A stretch of DNA of 64,000 bases from Paralvinella palmiformis. Lineage: Eukaryota > Annelida > Polychaeta > Terebellida > Alvinellidae. This document shows, one piece after another, positions 43,373 through 57,893 of this stretch (its first letter is position 1; each line of letters begins with the position of its first letter). The translations under genes and the position numbers were made by a program. The notes beneath the pieces were generated by a model, which was given only the letters and a program-made list of their open reading frames with translations, was not told where the DNA came from and made no database searches. Where the stretch lies: NCBI GenBank assembly GCA_025642065.1, contig JAODUP010000308.1:1-64000 (forward strand). Reading direction: 5' to 3'.

Positions 43373-46300
43373 CAAATCTAGATGCAAGGCACAACAAATT
43401 ATACTTAAGCAGCCACTAATAATTGTCCTAATAACAGCACAACCTGATCTACCGGAGAACAAATATTTTGGGTAAGTAGTATTGTTAAGCAAATCAGTCC
43501 TGATAACTGGCCATTTACTGTATTGTATTTATCGATCCTTTGAAGGAAATTATCAGAAACTGAAGTAATTAAACAAAATTTATCATACACAAATTATCCC
43601 TTTCACTCCGTTTGACAGATGATATTCCCTGTTTAGATGATGATGATTATCATGATGATGATGATGATTGATGTTTTATGGCCATTTTTGTGCACATGGT
43701 AGGCTAAATGGGCCGCGCGACTTCCAAAGGTAAAGAAGCGAAGTCAAAGATGAAACAACCTTCAGATATGCCCATGCCGAGCTTCGAACATGGGTGGTAG
43801 TGATCTGTGGTCTGATGCACTACCGCTAGACCACAGAGGTTTCCCCCCCGTTTATATGAAAAATGAAGGAAAGAAGAAAAAAACAGCAACCAAATAATTG
43901 TTTTCTTATTTTCTTATTCCAAATTATAATTACCAAACATTTCTGACAATATGTGACATTTTGGTATCCAAGATGTTAAGAGCAAGCCTAATTCTTTATT
44001 GTAGAAGTTCATTTGGTCCATTAACTGACTTATGAAATTAACAGCCTACTCTTGTCTCATGATGCTCTTTTGTGGCCTAAATGTTTTCCCACCAAAATAC
44101 GTGGTCATTTGACATAGCATTTTGCTTTGTGCCAAGCGCACATAGAACGGACTTGAGATTACTTTATATGAAAATTGTTCACTTACACTGTACTTATACA
44201 CACACATATTACATGTGATACGGTTGTATTGATGGTAATGTTCAGTGAAACAGGATATATCTTTCCATGCAAACAGCGGCTCGGGTAAATTTCTCATATT
44301 ATCACCCATGACTGGTCGGTTTGCCAATATATTCCATTGGGTAGTCTTTGACATAGGTGTACCATATCTATTAGATAAATTGCCAGCATCTTAATAAATT
44401 CATGCACTAGCTCAATCAGTATTGAAGATGATCAGTAATGGACCTAACAACATCGGAGTCTTATCCAATCCACCTAAAACACAGTCCAATATAACTGAAC
44501 CTATCCAGACGAGATATACAACTGGATGGGAGGCTGTCTGGATATATCTCTTGGGTGTCACAACGATGTAAATACATTTTGATAAATGCCCCAAAGATGG
44601 TATAATTTATGGATATAACTGAAACAAATAAAACTAATACTAATTCACAAATGCTGCACTGCAGACTTCGCAATACAAAACTGCAGTTGCTTCGCAAACA
44701 TTAATATATGTATCACCAAACAGCAGGTGATAGCATTCGTTTCATACTCTGATAGAGGTGGACCTTAACGATGATTGTATCATACCTGTTACATTCAAAG
44801 ATCACTTCCTGGTCTACATCATTCAGTGGTTTGGTAACAACCTTCTCCAAAAACCAGCCATCTCCCGCCTTCAAGCCATCATGTCCAATCCGTATTTTGT
44901 GGATTTTCTTCAGTCTTACAGCTTCCAAAACAAACTCATCAGCCTATTTATGCCAAAGATAATGTCCACATGACAATTAAGTTATTTATACAGTAGTTGG
45001 TCTCACATTGGAGCATCATACCTTTTCACACCACATCAGCCACATCCCACACCGACCGCAAACTACGTCAGCCAGACTACATCACACGAACCACATATTG
45101 TGTCAGCCAAACATATGACAACGGCCAGACTCACTATATTAACCATACAGAGCATAATTAAGTACACTAAGGTGTGTGGAAGCTGAATAGACTGAGATGT
45201 GTGGAGCCTAAATAGAGTGAGATGTGCGGAGCCTAAATAGAGTGAGATGTATGGAGTCTGAATAGAGTGAGATGTCTGGAGGCTGAATAGACTGAGATAT
45301 GCAGAGGCTGAATAGACTGAAATGTGTGGAGCCAGAATATAATGAGATGTGTGGAGCCTGAATAGACTAAAATATGTGGAGTCTGAATAGACTAAGATGT
45401 GTGAAGTCTGAATGGACTAAGGTTAGTGGAGGGTGAATAGACTAAGGTACGTGTAGGCTACATAGACTGAGATGTGTGGAGCCTGAATAGATTGAGATGT
45501 GTGGAGACTGAATAGACTGAGATGTGTGGAGACTGAATAGACTTAGAAATGTGGAGGCTGAATAGACTGATGTGTGTGGACAGTGTCTGGACTGAGGTGT
45601 GTGGAGGCTGAATGGACTGAGATGTATGGAGACTGTCTGGACTGAGGTGTGTGGAGGCGAATGTATTTTTAGATAAGTGGAGGCTGAAATAAGCTGTAAT
45701 AAATATTTAACAACAACAACAGGAGTCATATCTTGCATCATAAGACAAATTTCAATCAAATATAATAAAGTTACTCAAATTAAGAAAATCTGACCTAATT
45801 AGGTCAATTCAATAGCAACGTGTCCAAATTAGACCAGTCAATAAACAATCTGATTAGGGTCAGTCAGGTCAGGGAAACTTGTTCTAATTAGGTTGATCAA
45901 TTAATAAAATGGACTGACTGAGCTAATTTGATAAAGTGAACAACACACATCATGTGATCTGAATTGATTAACCAATTAATAAAAGAGGATTTACTGTCAA
46001 TAATATAATTCTATCATTTCTCTAGTAACATACTGACCCTTCCTCGTTCAAACTTGTTCTTGTTGTTTTTTGACCGTTTTAGCATTCTGTCTCCAGTGTC
46101 ACCTTGTTCTCCAAATAGGTTAACGAAGACGTTAGCATCAGTACCCCCACCACTGCGGTCGCCAGTGTACACCGTCACAACATATTGCATTACTGTAAAG
46201 TGTTATATATAATATTATATCTTAGATATTTAAGAGAGGGGTATGAGTGTGAGTTAGCAGCATGAAAGAGCAATGGCGCAGAAAAATAAAAATCATTATT

Positions 46301-46373
46301 ACCTCATTTTGATTATTCACCAAGAGAACAAATTGAGAACAACATCTTTTCATGCAGAGACTTATAACATCTC

Positions 46374-46418
<45 letters not shown>

Positions 46419-47597
46419 CTTCACATTCACCATTTCATCCACCAACACCCACACTACTTACCAGGTTCTGGCTTCTTGATCCCATCACCTTCTGCCGGCA
46501 GTTCTCGTAGAATAGATCCATCGTCTTCATCCTCTGCCAGCCAACGTCCACATTTGTATGTATACTTCTTCTGTGTCGTCATGTTTTCCATCTCGATCTG
46601 TCAACATAGATCGCAACAGAATGAATGCATATGAAACTCAGTGAGCACTCTGTTTTGTCCTCGTTTGGACCAGACTGCCAACTGGCCGTGTCTTTATTTA
46701 AAACAAATGAGACATAATCATTATTATTTCAATGCACTTCATTTCATTCCAGTTCCGTCATGAAATCCTTTGTTCCAACCTATGTTGCACTGAAGCACAA
46801 GAAAGTAATCATTGTGCCTCCATGAGATTGATTGATATCAACAAGACACAGCTTCTTGTTGAATCAGATTATCCCAGCAAAAAATCATACCAATGACCAA
46901 ACTTGAGGCCAAACCTCAAAGATGAGTTGTAAATGGCACGTTTATATAATAAATGTGACATTCATCTTCTAGTATGATTTGATGATGCTGTTTTCAGGTT
47001 TTATGCTCATTTTGTGCACATGGTAGACTTAATGGGCCATTAGCAACCTCCAAATGTGATGAGGCAAAGAGAAGGATGAGATAGACTAGAGACATGCCTA
47101 CAGCGAGATTCAAACTCAGGCTGTTGAAATCTGTGGCCAACCACCAGATATACCAAGAAGGCACCCCTCTTGTAAGATATGGATGGATGACAGAGACAAT
47201 TTACTGAATGGTGTCAGGCATCAGTAAATGAGAACAACTTTTATCACAGTAAAACATGGTATTATCTAAGACTTTGCATCATGGTGAGACTGATAAAAAC
47301 TTATTTATTGTGGTACTCAGGCATAAAATGTCAACTATAAATCAATAATAATAATAATAGCTATGTTTGTATTTTAACATAAAAAGTCAAGTTAAGTTAA
47401 AAGTGTAAATGGCATGGTATTATCTATTCTTTATTGAGGAAAAATACTTTTATCTTATAACTATTAAAATAAATAAACAATAATTTCTTTCCAGGGGCTA
47501 ACTCTCACTCCTGATCATCAAATATTTTGATATAAGATTCAGTGTTAGTAAAAAATGCATAAAACTTAGCTTTGAATATTTAGTTACTCTCTTGACT

Positions 47598-47628
<31 letters not shown>

Positions 47629-48224
47629 CACACACACACACACACACTAAATGAAAACTAACAAGCATAACATAACTGAATAAAGCAAACAAATCCAGAC
47701 AAATAAACTTCATAATTACTTTGTCAAGATGCCATCCTGGGAAGTTACCAGTGTTGTCATGTCCGACACGAATCTTGAAGGGCTTGCCAATGTCAATCGT
47801 CTCGATCTTGAACTTGTCGCACTGACCTTGTTCAAAGTTATCACCTTTGTTGTCGAGGATTTTTTCATCAGATTTCAACACTTCTCCGTCTTTATTCTTC
47901 CCATAAACAACCAGATTGACGTTGGCGTCGGTTCCGGCAGCTCGAATATCTGATGTGTAGACTCTAACGAACCAGGTTATTACTGAAAGGTAATAGCATT
48001 TTATTACTGTCTTTAAAAAATACAATTTTGGTCAGGATTATACAGTATGTTACATTTGCATCATGGAACTTCTCATAGCATAAATTACTACTTCATCCCA
48101 CAGCTTAATAGACTCTGTATGGTTGTGTGTATGTGTGTTTCATAAAGATAGTTAAGGTGCTAGCACAGGTGTTACACCTTTATTAAAAAAAGTATTTAAA
48201 GACACACACACACACACACACACA

Positions 48225-48259
<35 letters not shown>

Positions 48260-48949
48260 CATAGATATATGTAATTAGAAGAAAAAAATGTAAAGAAAAT
48301 AATTATTTTATGACTAAATGAATTCAGAAGAGGATCATTGAAATTTAAACAATTCACTCTTATCGATTCAAAACATGGCTTTATGTAGTATACTACACAC
48401 ACACACACACACACACACATGTCTTCAGATGCTACCAGTAATTATTATTTCTTATAATTACTATAAGACAATGAGATAGTAGCACCTATTGGCATTAATT
48501 ATTCCACAAAATAAAATGCTTTTTCAACACCTATAATATCAGTCGGGACAATGTTTTTTACCAATAAGTTAATTTATGCATTAAATAACTTGATTATTGT
48601 TAACTTTTGTAGTTCTAAAAGTTATCCAGGATCAAAACATCATTAATGAATGAGAACATTTTGAAAACCGGTCAAACGAACTTTGAGTCATACAAGTGGA
48701 ACTATTTATTTTTAGATTGAAGTAATCCATATATTTTCCAAAATAAAACAAGATCCAAATAATGATAACTAAATCCACTCATCGGCATGATGAGTTCAAG
48801 ATGTCAAAAATTTGTAATAACAAAATTTGTTTTATCATCATTAACAATCATGGTAGACTTAATAACACAATATGGGAACATCTCCATTCAGCTACAATTA
48901 GTTTACACTATACTAGCTTTCTCCAAAAATAATACATTGGAAATAGTTC

Positions 48950-48985
<36 letters not shown>

Positions 48986-50936
48986 GTCAGTAATAACAAC
49001 ATAATAAAGAGAGATTTAACATGTTAATCTATAAAATACAGACAATATCAAATAGTTAATATTCTTGTACATTTTTCCCGTTTTTTCCTCATTCCTACAG
49101 ATTCATGAATGGTCCGTTCTATCAGACTGTCTCCTTCATCAGTAGCTAGCCATTTGTCGCAGATAAACCATTGCTCGACTCCAGCACTGGGACAGTTTAT
49201 CATCACCTGGGGGAGGAGGAACCAAGATATATTATTCACACACATGCACAGTCAATCAATCAATCAATATGATTTATTTAACATGATACATTAATATATG
49301 AACCAAACGAGTCCATGCGCACATGCACACACACACACACACTATTGATCAATCAAAGGGATTTATTTAACATGATATACTCATATATGAAGCGATGATG
49401 ATGATGATGATGATTGGTGTTTTATGGCCACTTTTGTGCACATGGTAGGCTAAATGGGCTGAGCGACCTCCAAAGGTAATGAGGCGAAGTCAAAGACGAA
49501 ACAACCTTCAGATATGCCCACGCTGAGATTCGAACATGGGTGGTAGTGATCTGTGGTCCAACACACTACCGCTAGACCACGGAGGCGCCCCACTCATATA
49601 TGAAGCATGCACATACACACACACACATACAGAGAGAGAGAGAGAATTATGACAGAAACACACGTGAAAGTGGATGCCAGAATCCCAGGTTTATAAAGAT
49701 ACCACCACACCCTCCCTATGATAATAATGTACCAATTTAATTCTGACTTAAGATAACCTGAAAATGCAGGCTGAACAATGAAAGCTGAATTAGTGGCACT
49801 TAACTAATACAGGTTAGAATGTAATGGCCAGTTTCACCTTGTGAGTGATGAAATATCATGGGGCTGTGAGTCTACTGGGTGAGGCAAGATGACAAACCCA
49901 TTTTAAACTAAAGGCTCAGAGCATGAAGACTAATTTGGATATCTTGAGTTATCCTCTGTTCCAAACTCCTCTCATCAACCCTTCATCCAATCAACCGAAT
50001 ATCAAGAACAACAACAATAACTGCTGTTGCACTCAAAGCTGAATGAGTGAATGAACGACAAGTTTTAGTCGAGGCTGAGGGAAAATACTCCCTACAGAAA
50101 TGAGATGCTTAGAACGAAGCTTACTATTGTAAGATGATAAATCATACCGGAAACACACAATTAACAAAGGGATTCAAACTCTAACATGTGGCTTTGTGGG
50201 GTGCAACACTTTTGTCAATGCACTACAGGAGTGCATACTGTCAACTCATGCTTGTCCAAATATAAAAAGTGATAAATAATATTGGATGCTTCTATGCAAA
50301 ATATTTACTCATTACCAACTGGTGATGTTGTGGAGTAAAAGACAATGTGGAGTACAAAACAACATGGAGTACAAGGCAATGTGGAGGAGAAGACAGTAAC
50401 TCTGTGTGTAGTAGTCACACTCTTTCTAGCATCTCATTAACATGCATAAGTATGTTGTTGGTCCTGCCAAACTCCCATTTACTTCCATAGTAAACAACTT
50501 CATTTATATCGAATTTTATATATCGAAAATTCAACTTTATTGAAGAAATTTTGAACCCCTGTGGCATCATAAGCATTGTAATTTACTACGCATATATCGA
50601 ATTGTCATTAGCCAAGTAGAAAATGTCAGTTTCACTGATGGATAAATATTTCGCGTTTGCAAGCTCACTGAAATCATTTGCGACTGCCAATCAATGTCAC
50701 TCTAAAAAACAAACACATGTCACTGACTTTTTTATGTAAATGTTGTGTCAATACTGTTGTATTTCATAATCAAATGTACACATAGATAATTGAATTTTAG
50801 GATGAGTAATAAATTGATATGTTACATGTACGTATATCGTTATTGACTTCTTCTGACTATATTATCATTTCATTAATTATTTGATAAATGTTATTTATAT
50901 TTATTACGAACTAAGTAACTTCAATATATGTAGTTT

Positions 50937-50984
<48 letters not shown>

Positions 50985-51369
50985 TATATATATTATATAT
51001 AATATACACGCACACACACACACATGCATGCATACATTTACCTAAGAAAAATTCAGCCTTCACCTTCTTTATCCATATTTACTTACTCTATCCAGATACC
51101 ATCCAGGTCCGACACCAGAATTATCATGGCCAATCTCAATCCTGGACAATGGACTTAAGTTATTTGCGATGTCCACATTGAATATATCTGTTCGTCCTTT
51201 ACAAAACTTGCCCTTGCTGAGCCAGATTTTTCCGCTACTTGTGTTGCCATCTTTACCTCCATACAATATAATATAAACCTTTGCTGATGTACTAGCATTT
51301 TCTTGTTTTCCTGTTGTCACATGAATAATGTATGGAACACCTGGAGGGATATAAATGTGTGTGTGTATG

Positions 51370-51411
<42 letters not shown>

Positions 51412-51504
51412 TATTTACAAATTATTTACAAAATATCACTTTGAAACTACAAATCTTAAATTTTGCTTAATACATTAGTTAATATATCAAATATGATCAC
51501 TTTA

Positions 51505-51564
<60 letters not shown>

Positions 51565-53191
51565 CAAAGTAAAATACTTTCAGAAGCCCTGCCATTATAA
51601 CACAAATATAACTTCATAAGGTAATAAACAGAGACCTAGAACTTTAAATGCCAAAATACTCTCTTTCTATAAATGCAGTAGCTAATTGCAGTATAGAAAG
51701 TTGCACAATAACATGCTGAAACACCGAGAGAAAAGAGCCACTTTGGGTGAATGCTGTGATGTTGGAATATGCTGATGTTATAATACAGTGATGCTTAGAT
51801 GTTGTCATGGTGTAAAGTAACGACGTTAACTTCAATTGATGCTAGCTGTCAGTCATCACCTGACGTAATGCTGTAATACTGTAGCACTATAATATTAAAC
51901 TGTAAGCTTTGCTCAAATTAACTTTGGGCATTGTTGTGTTGGACCAATAATGACAATAAAGACCAACTGTGTACAATAATATCACTTACTTAAGTCAGAC
52001 ATTTAACATTGAACAGGTAAACATTTAATGGCGAACAGGTAGACACCAAATGTTCAATTGATAACCATATATTTATTGGGAGACAGAGACATCCTGGTAA
52101 ATGGGTACAAAACATCTATGGGTCAACAAGTAGACACCTAATGGTTAACAAGTAGACACCTATTTGTCAACAAATAGACATCAGTGTTCCAGCTAGGTTT
52201 TGAAAAGTACAGGGTGCAGTTGGCAGATGGAGGGCACTTTTACGCGTGAAAGATATTCAGTTTTTTAGCTAACTTTGGCATTTAGTTAATATTCATGAAA
52301 TGGAGCTTGTGACAGTATCATAATTACCAATAACACCAGACTCCCTATAAATACACAGGGCGCAAAATAAAACGTACAGGGTGCAGTTAAATAGTGGCAG
52401 AGCATTGCGCCACCGTGTAATGGCCTAGCTGGTACACTGGACATCTAATGATCAACTTCACTTCTTCTAAATGAGATACCTAGGACATGTACTGAATGAA
52501 CCAAAATCATCACAAGACAAACTAAGCCTCATCAACGGTGCAATTCTTTCTATTTTGATAGTCAATGTAAAGCAATGGTATTGGAATCCCAATGTATTTG
52601 TGTACTTGCAAGAAATTAACCTTAAATACATTAAACAGACCTTATCATGATACTGAATTATAGTGGGTTCAATGTCATGACCTGTGTCTAATAAATATAT
52701 AGATTTTATTGATATATTTAAAAATTATAATTTACCATCTTTTGAATGAATAGAGATACATTCTGTGAAAAGCAAAAATTGTTATAATATGGCAATTTCT
52801 GAGTGAAGATATTTCTATGATAATTTCAAGTTAAACATATTTTATGCCTAAACATTTCAAATACTCTCATAGAACTAATTTTATATACATCTTCTAAAGA
52901 AAACACACCATACATGGCCAGTATAGGCCGAAGAATAATATGAACTAAGCACTTCCCTAGTTAACATGTGATTTTTAATCTGTGTGGCAGCAGCTTCAAG
53001 GCAGATCATGATCAGCGGTTAAATCTTAGTACATAATATTATTAAGTGTTGCCTCAAAGTTTCGAATATTTGCCAATGGGTAGTTCCTGAATCTCAAGCA
53101 TTTCATTATATTATGGGATTACGGTATTGCTCTCTCTTTCTCTGTATGTGTGTATGCATGTCATTGCACACACACACACAACACACAAACA

Positions 53192-53231
<40 letters not shown>

Positions 53232-53283
53232 TGGCAATGGAGACAAACCCACATACACACACAAAAGCATATCTTTCATGACA

Positions 53284-53338
<55 letters not shown>

Positions 53339-53547
53339 ATAAACAATTTTTAGCTTAGCATGCAAGAGCATACAAATATACAGGTGATCATGTGATCAGA
53401 CATGTGGCTTAATACTGATAACAAAATAAAAATAACAAAACAATACACAATATCAATCTTCCTCACTAGTTTGCATACAGATTTCAAATAGATAAATGCC
53501 ACTGAGAACAGACTGACAGCGTTAAACCCCACAACAGAATTGTAATG

Positions 53548-53594
<47 letters not shown>

Positions 53595-56027
53595 TGCATA
53601 CAGGGGAAAGTTTAGTATTACCAAGTTTGTCATCTTTGTGCAAATAAACCAAAATGAGATCGCTGGATTAACGGAGCATCACAAAAACAAGATAATAATT
53701 ATTATATACATTATCAAACCAATAAATTTTGGCTTGTTTACAGGTTAATAGAATATAATTTTGTACACACATGTAAAAGGTTTATATCACTACTGATTCT
53801 TAATGCATTCTGAATGAGCATAAAAATGAATTGGGATCAACCAAATTCCACTAAACAAGCGTAAACTGATTCATATACCTATGACCTGGCACAGAAAACA
53901 GAATCAGGCTAAAAAATTATGACTTTTGTATTCAAGAGACAATTAACCTATAGTCTGTTGATGTTAAGGTGGCATCCAATTATAACACGCTCTGATACTG
54001 AGAACAAGTGGAAGTGGTTTCTGCTTTGTTTGTAGGATGAAAATATGGAATACATATTATCAAATAAAATGTTATCTTCATAGCATCTTCAATTTTATTG
54101 TTTTTTTTGTTTTTGTTTTGTTTACTATTAAACGACCAAAATGTTCAGGTGGTTTTCCTTTTTTCTTAACCAAAATTGTACAATTCTGCCTTTTCGTGTG
54201 ATATCACTGCAATTAAACAAACCCCGTAATGGTCTAAACACAATTTGTAAACAGTGAAGTCCATTTACTTTTGTTGCCAACAAAACTGAAAATGTGGGAT
54301 GCTGAATGACCCTGAAACAAACAGATCCAGCTAACAAAATATTTTGAGACACTTATTTTGTATTAAAAAAAACCCACATCTGTTAAACTAACAATTAGAA
54401 TCTCTCAGTTTGGTGTAAATGTTGGTGCCTTTATATTAGTTATAGGTGCTCAGGTGATAGTAACAGAAGCCATATTATTCTATTATGTATAATTAATAAA
54501 CACATTTTAGTATTATTGCCTTAAATTTGCTCTTAATGCATAACTGTGACAGAACAAAGTATAAAACTGTTCCCTTGTAATAGTTCAAGGTGTATTTTTA
54601 ATGGTCATGGAGTTGCTTATAAGAAAAAGGCACCAAACTAGTAAATATAGATGTTGCTGTTTTACAGCCCTTTTTGTGCACAAAGGAGGGCAAATGGGCT
54701 GAGCGACCTCCAAAGGTAATCAGATGAAGTGAAAGCTGAAACACTATTCCCACCTAGCATAGCTGGGGTCTGAACCGAGGTTTTGTAGATCTATGAACAG
54801 CAGCACTACCAATTATGCCATGCAGGCACCTGGCACTGAACTAGTGTAAAGTGACATGTTAACAAGTTATATTTATAATGTTCCGGACCCGAACACATAA
54901 ACAATACAAGGTTTGTTTCAATTTTAAAATTTATAAAATGATTTGTTTAATTTGGGTGGATGGCAAGTTTTCAAAATGCAAAATCTATTCTATAGTTTAG
55001 AAATAGGCACTTCTGGCACATAAACTGGTATGTGTGTGTGTGTGTGCATGCGTACGAATGAGATAGAGCTAACTCACCAGGTGGGGCATCATCTGGTCCA
55101 ACACCAGGAAGTAAGTCGCGCGATATCTGTCCATCGTCCTCATCCTTGGCAAACCACCGTAAACAGGGGAATTCGTATACACGATTCTGCTCAAGGTCAT
55201 CGATGATGACCTTGTCCAAAAACCAACCAGGAGCGCTGCCCCAGTTATCGTGTCCAATACGTATTCGCTTAATCTCTCCAACACATGGACATTCAATCAA
55301 AAACTCATCAACCCTGCGAGAAGAAATATCAATCATTATAAATTTTCTTTATTTAAGACAAGTAAACATGTTAAATGCCTATCATCAATCAATGCGTGAA
55401 TTTGTGTTAGACAGCTTTGACTATGGTCACACACTGATCATATGACTAAAGAAACATCCCACAAAAATACACACTCCAGGGTATGGAACCGAAGTAAGGC
55501 GACACTACAAGATACTCTCAATCTGTGGGTGATGAAGTCCCAGCATGAAAGCCCGTGGATAAAGTGAGTGAGCTGATAATTAGTTTGTTGACCCTCGGTG
55601 CCGGTCTCACCTGGAACACACCCAGGGAAATAATCAGGTTGTAGCCATTCACTGATGGATGAATTTTCTCCCCCACCCCCAGACACATGAGCTAGGAATC
55701 AGCATTGCCACTAACAGACACCACAGGACTTCACACTCCAGAGATAAAACAAAATCAAAGACATACTATGATACTATTGTATATATTGTGTATATATTGT
55801 AATATAGTGTATTATTTAATACCATGATCTGACTTGGGTCTGTTACTCTCAGGCAACACAAAGGCAGGTGATTTACTTTTATGAGTTTTATTGCATAGTG
55901 ACTTAGGGACAGGTGAGACATTATACACTGATCAGCATGTGAAGTCTCGACTCTATATTTAGTATCCTGATGAATCAACTAGATTATGTATTCACAGTTC
56001 ATGATTATCTGTGTCAGTGCCTAATTA

Positions 56028-56069
<42 letters not shown>

Positions 56070-57858
56070 CTTTAGCTAATACTCACTGTCCCTTCTCAAA
56101 GTTGTTTTTCCTTGACTCTAGCCTGTGTTCTGCTGACTCGCCATTCTCACCAAATATTGTAATATAAACATTCGCATCAGTACCAGCACCTCGCCTACTA
56201 CCAGTATATACAGTCACCTTGTACTTGTTCACTGTGTCACAAAATAATTAGTTAACATCAGTAACATAAAAACAAAACAAGATAACAATATTAACAACAA
56301 ATATATACACAAAACATCTTCAATATTAGAAGCCACAGACAGTGTGTGGTAGCTCAGCACCAGATGGCAGCACAATAACTAGAAGATTCTCAGTTTATAT
56401 TCACAAACTGGCTCTTTAACATGGTCTGATTGGTTACTGGAGCCATAAACATGGTCTGATAGGTTACTGGAGCCATAAACATGGTCTGATAGGTTACTGG
56501 AGCCATAAACATGGTCTGATTGGTTATTGGAGCCATAAACATGGTCTGATTGGTTACTGGAGCCATAAACATGGTCTGATTGGTTACTGGAGCCATAAAC
56601 ATGGTCTGATTGGTTACTGGAGCCATAAACATGGTATGACTGGTTATTGAAACCATAAATTGGTAGCTGATCAGAAAATGATAGATTCTAGTGATTTATT
56701 CACTTATAGCTGGCAATTAGAAACTATATACTCATCAGTGAGTTGGGATTGGTAAATAATCATACAGGTTCATACAAGGGGACACGGCGTAAACGAAACA
56801 TATAAATTAATCTAAGTGTGTACAATAACAAAAATAATGATAATAAATTGGCCCTCAAGTGATTCCAGCAAACATGAAATGAGATTTGTTAATTAAACAC
56901 AACATCATACCAGTTGCTTATAGAAACATTGAAAGTGATGCATTTCTTGTAATTTTCAAATGGCTTTGTTAACTAGAAACTAATATCAATTCCAACTGGA
57001 CATAATATTATGTCCTAATACTGATCATATTTTTTTTATAATATCCAAACATCTTCACTCTGTATGGAATATCATAATGAAATGAATTGCATGTTTTTTC
57101 TGGATCATCATTATTTTAGCTACAGCCCTCGACATATGGACATAAATGCAACTTATTAATATCAAATTAATTGAGATAACAATTAATTAATCATGTCACT
57201 CATACATTGGATGATTAAATACTTAACGTGGGAGATTCATCGCCGTACAACAAATAATCAAACGATGTCTTACGTTTGCGTACAGCCAGAGGATCAACAC
57301 TTCCTATTAGGTCTCGACAAATCAATCTATCGCCTTCATCTTTAGACAGCCACTGGCCACAAGGAAAGTAATACTTCCATTTCGGGTGTTTCAGGTCTGT
57401 GACGACAATCTGTTAGAAGTGAAATTTATCATAAAACATAAATATACAAACATTCGTCCGCGACGTACTCATTCTCAGATTTGGTTAATGATTAGACGTC
57501 TGTAAATGTCGCTTTAAGACATAAAATGACTGTACAGGCACAGGAATGTGCATGTGGTGGGAGGAGTTAAAAACGTGTGTGAAATCTGATGCTGAATTGT
57601 ATTATGTCTCGATAGATCTCTCATACTATAATCATTGATTCTGCCTGCTCATGATTGTGACTACTGTATTACTTATGAATGTATGATGAGACATTACAAG
57701 TCTTGGTATGAATAATTGCCATTCCTGGGTTAACCATCCACATGTTGTAATCATAATACGTGATTCTCCATGTATTTTAGCATGCCAATAAAACGTCAAC
57801 ATTGAGTGTTTGTGTGTGCATGAATTTATTCAAGCATACATACAAATCTGTTCGCGTT

Positions 57859-57893
<35 letters not shown>

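Noticed and set aside
45442..45759. Ser/His-rich minus-strand ORF
   Set aside because: Product of the 25-bp minisatellite.
49394..49591. tRNA gene on the minus strand
   Set aside because: A-box and B-box-like sequences occur, but the unit continues into a SINE body with an (ATC)n tail and is flanked by a target duplication; the tRNA fold is not complete.
56414..56650. CRISPR-like direct repeats
   Set aside because: The units are contiguous with no spacers, and the DNA is a metazoan intron.
56390..56656. Minus-strand ORF encoding a [10 protein letters not shown] decapeptide repeat
   Set aside because: It is the translation of a 30-bp intronic minisatellite; the frame stays open only because 30 is divisible by three.
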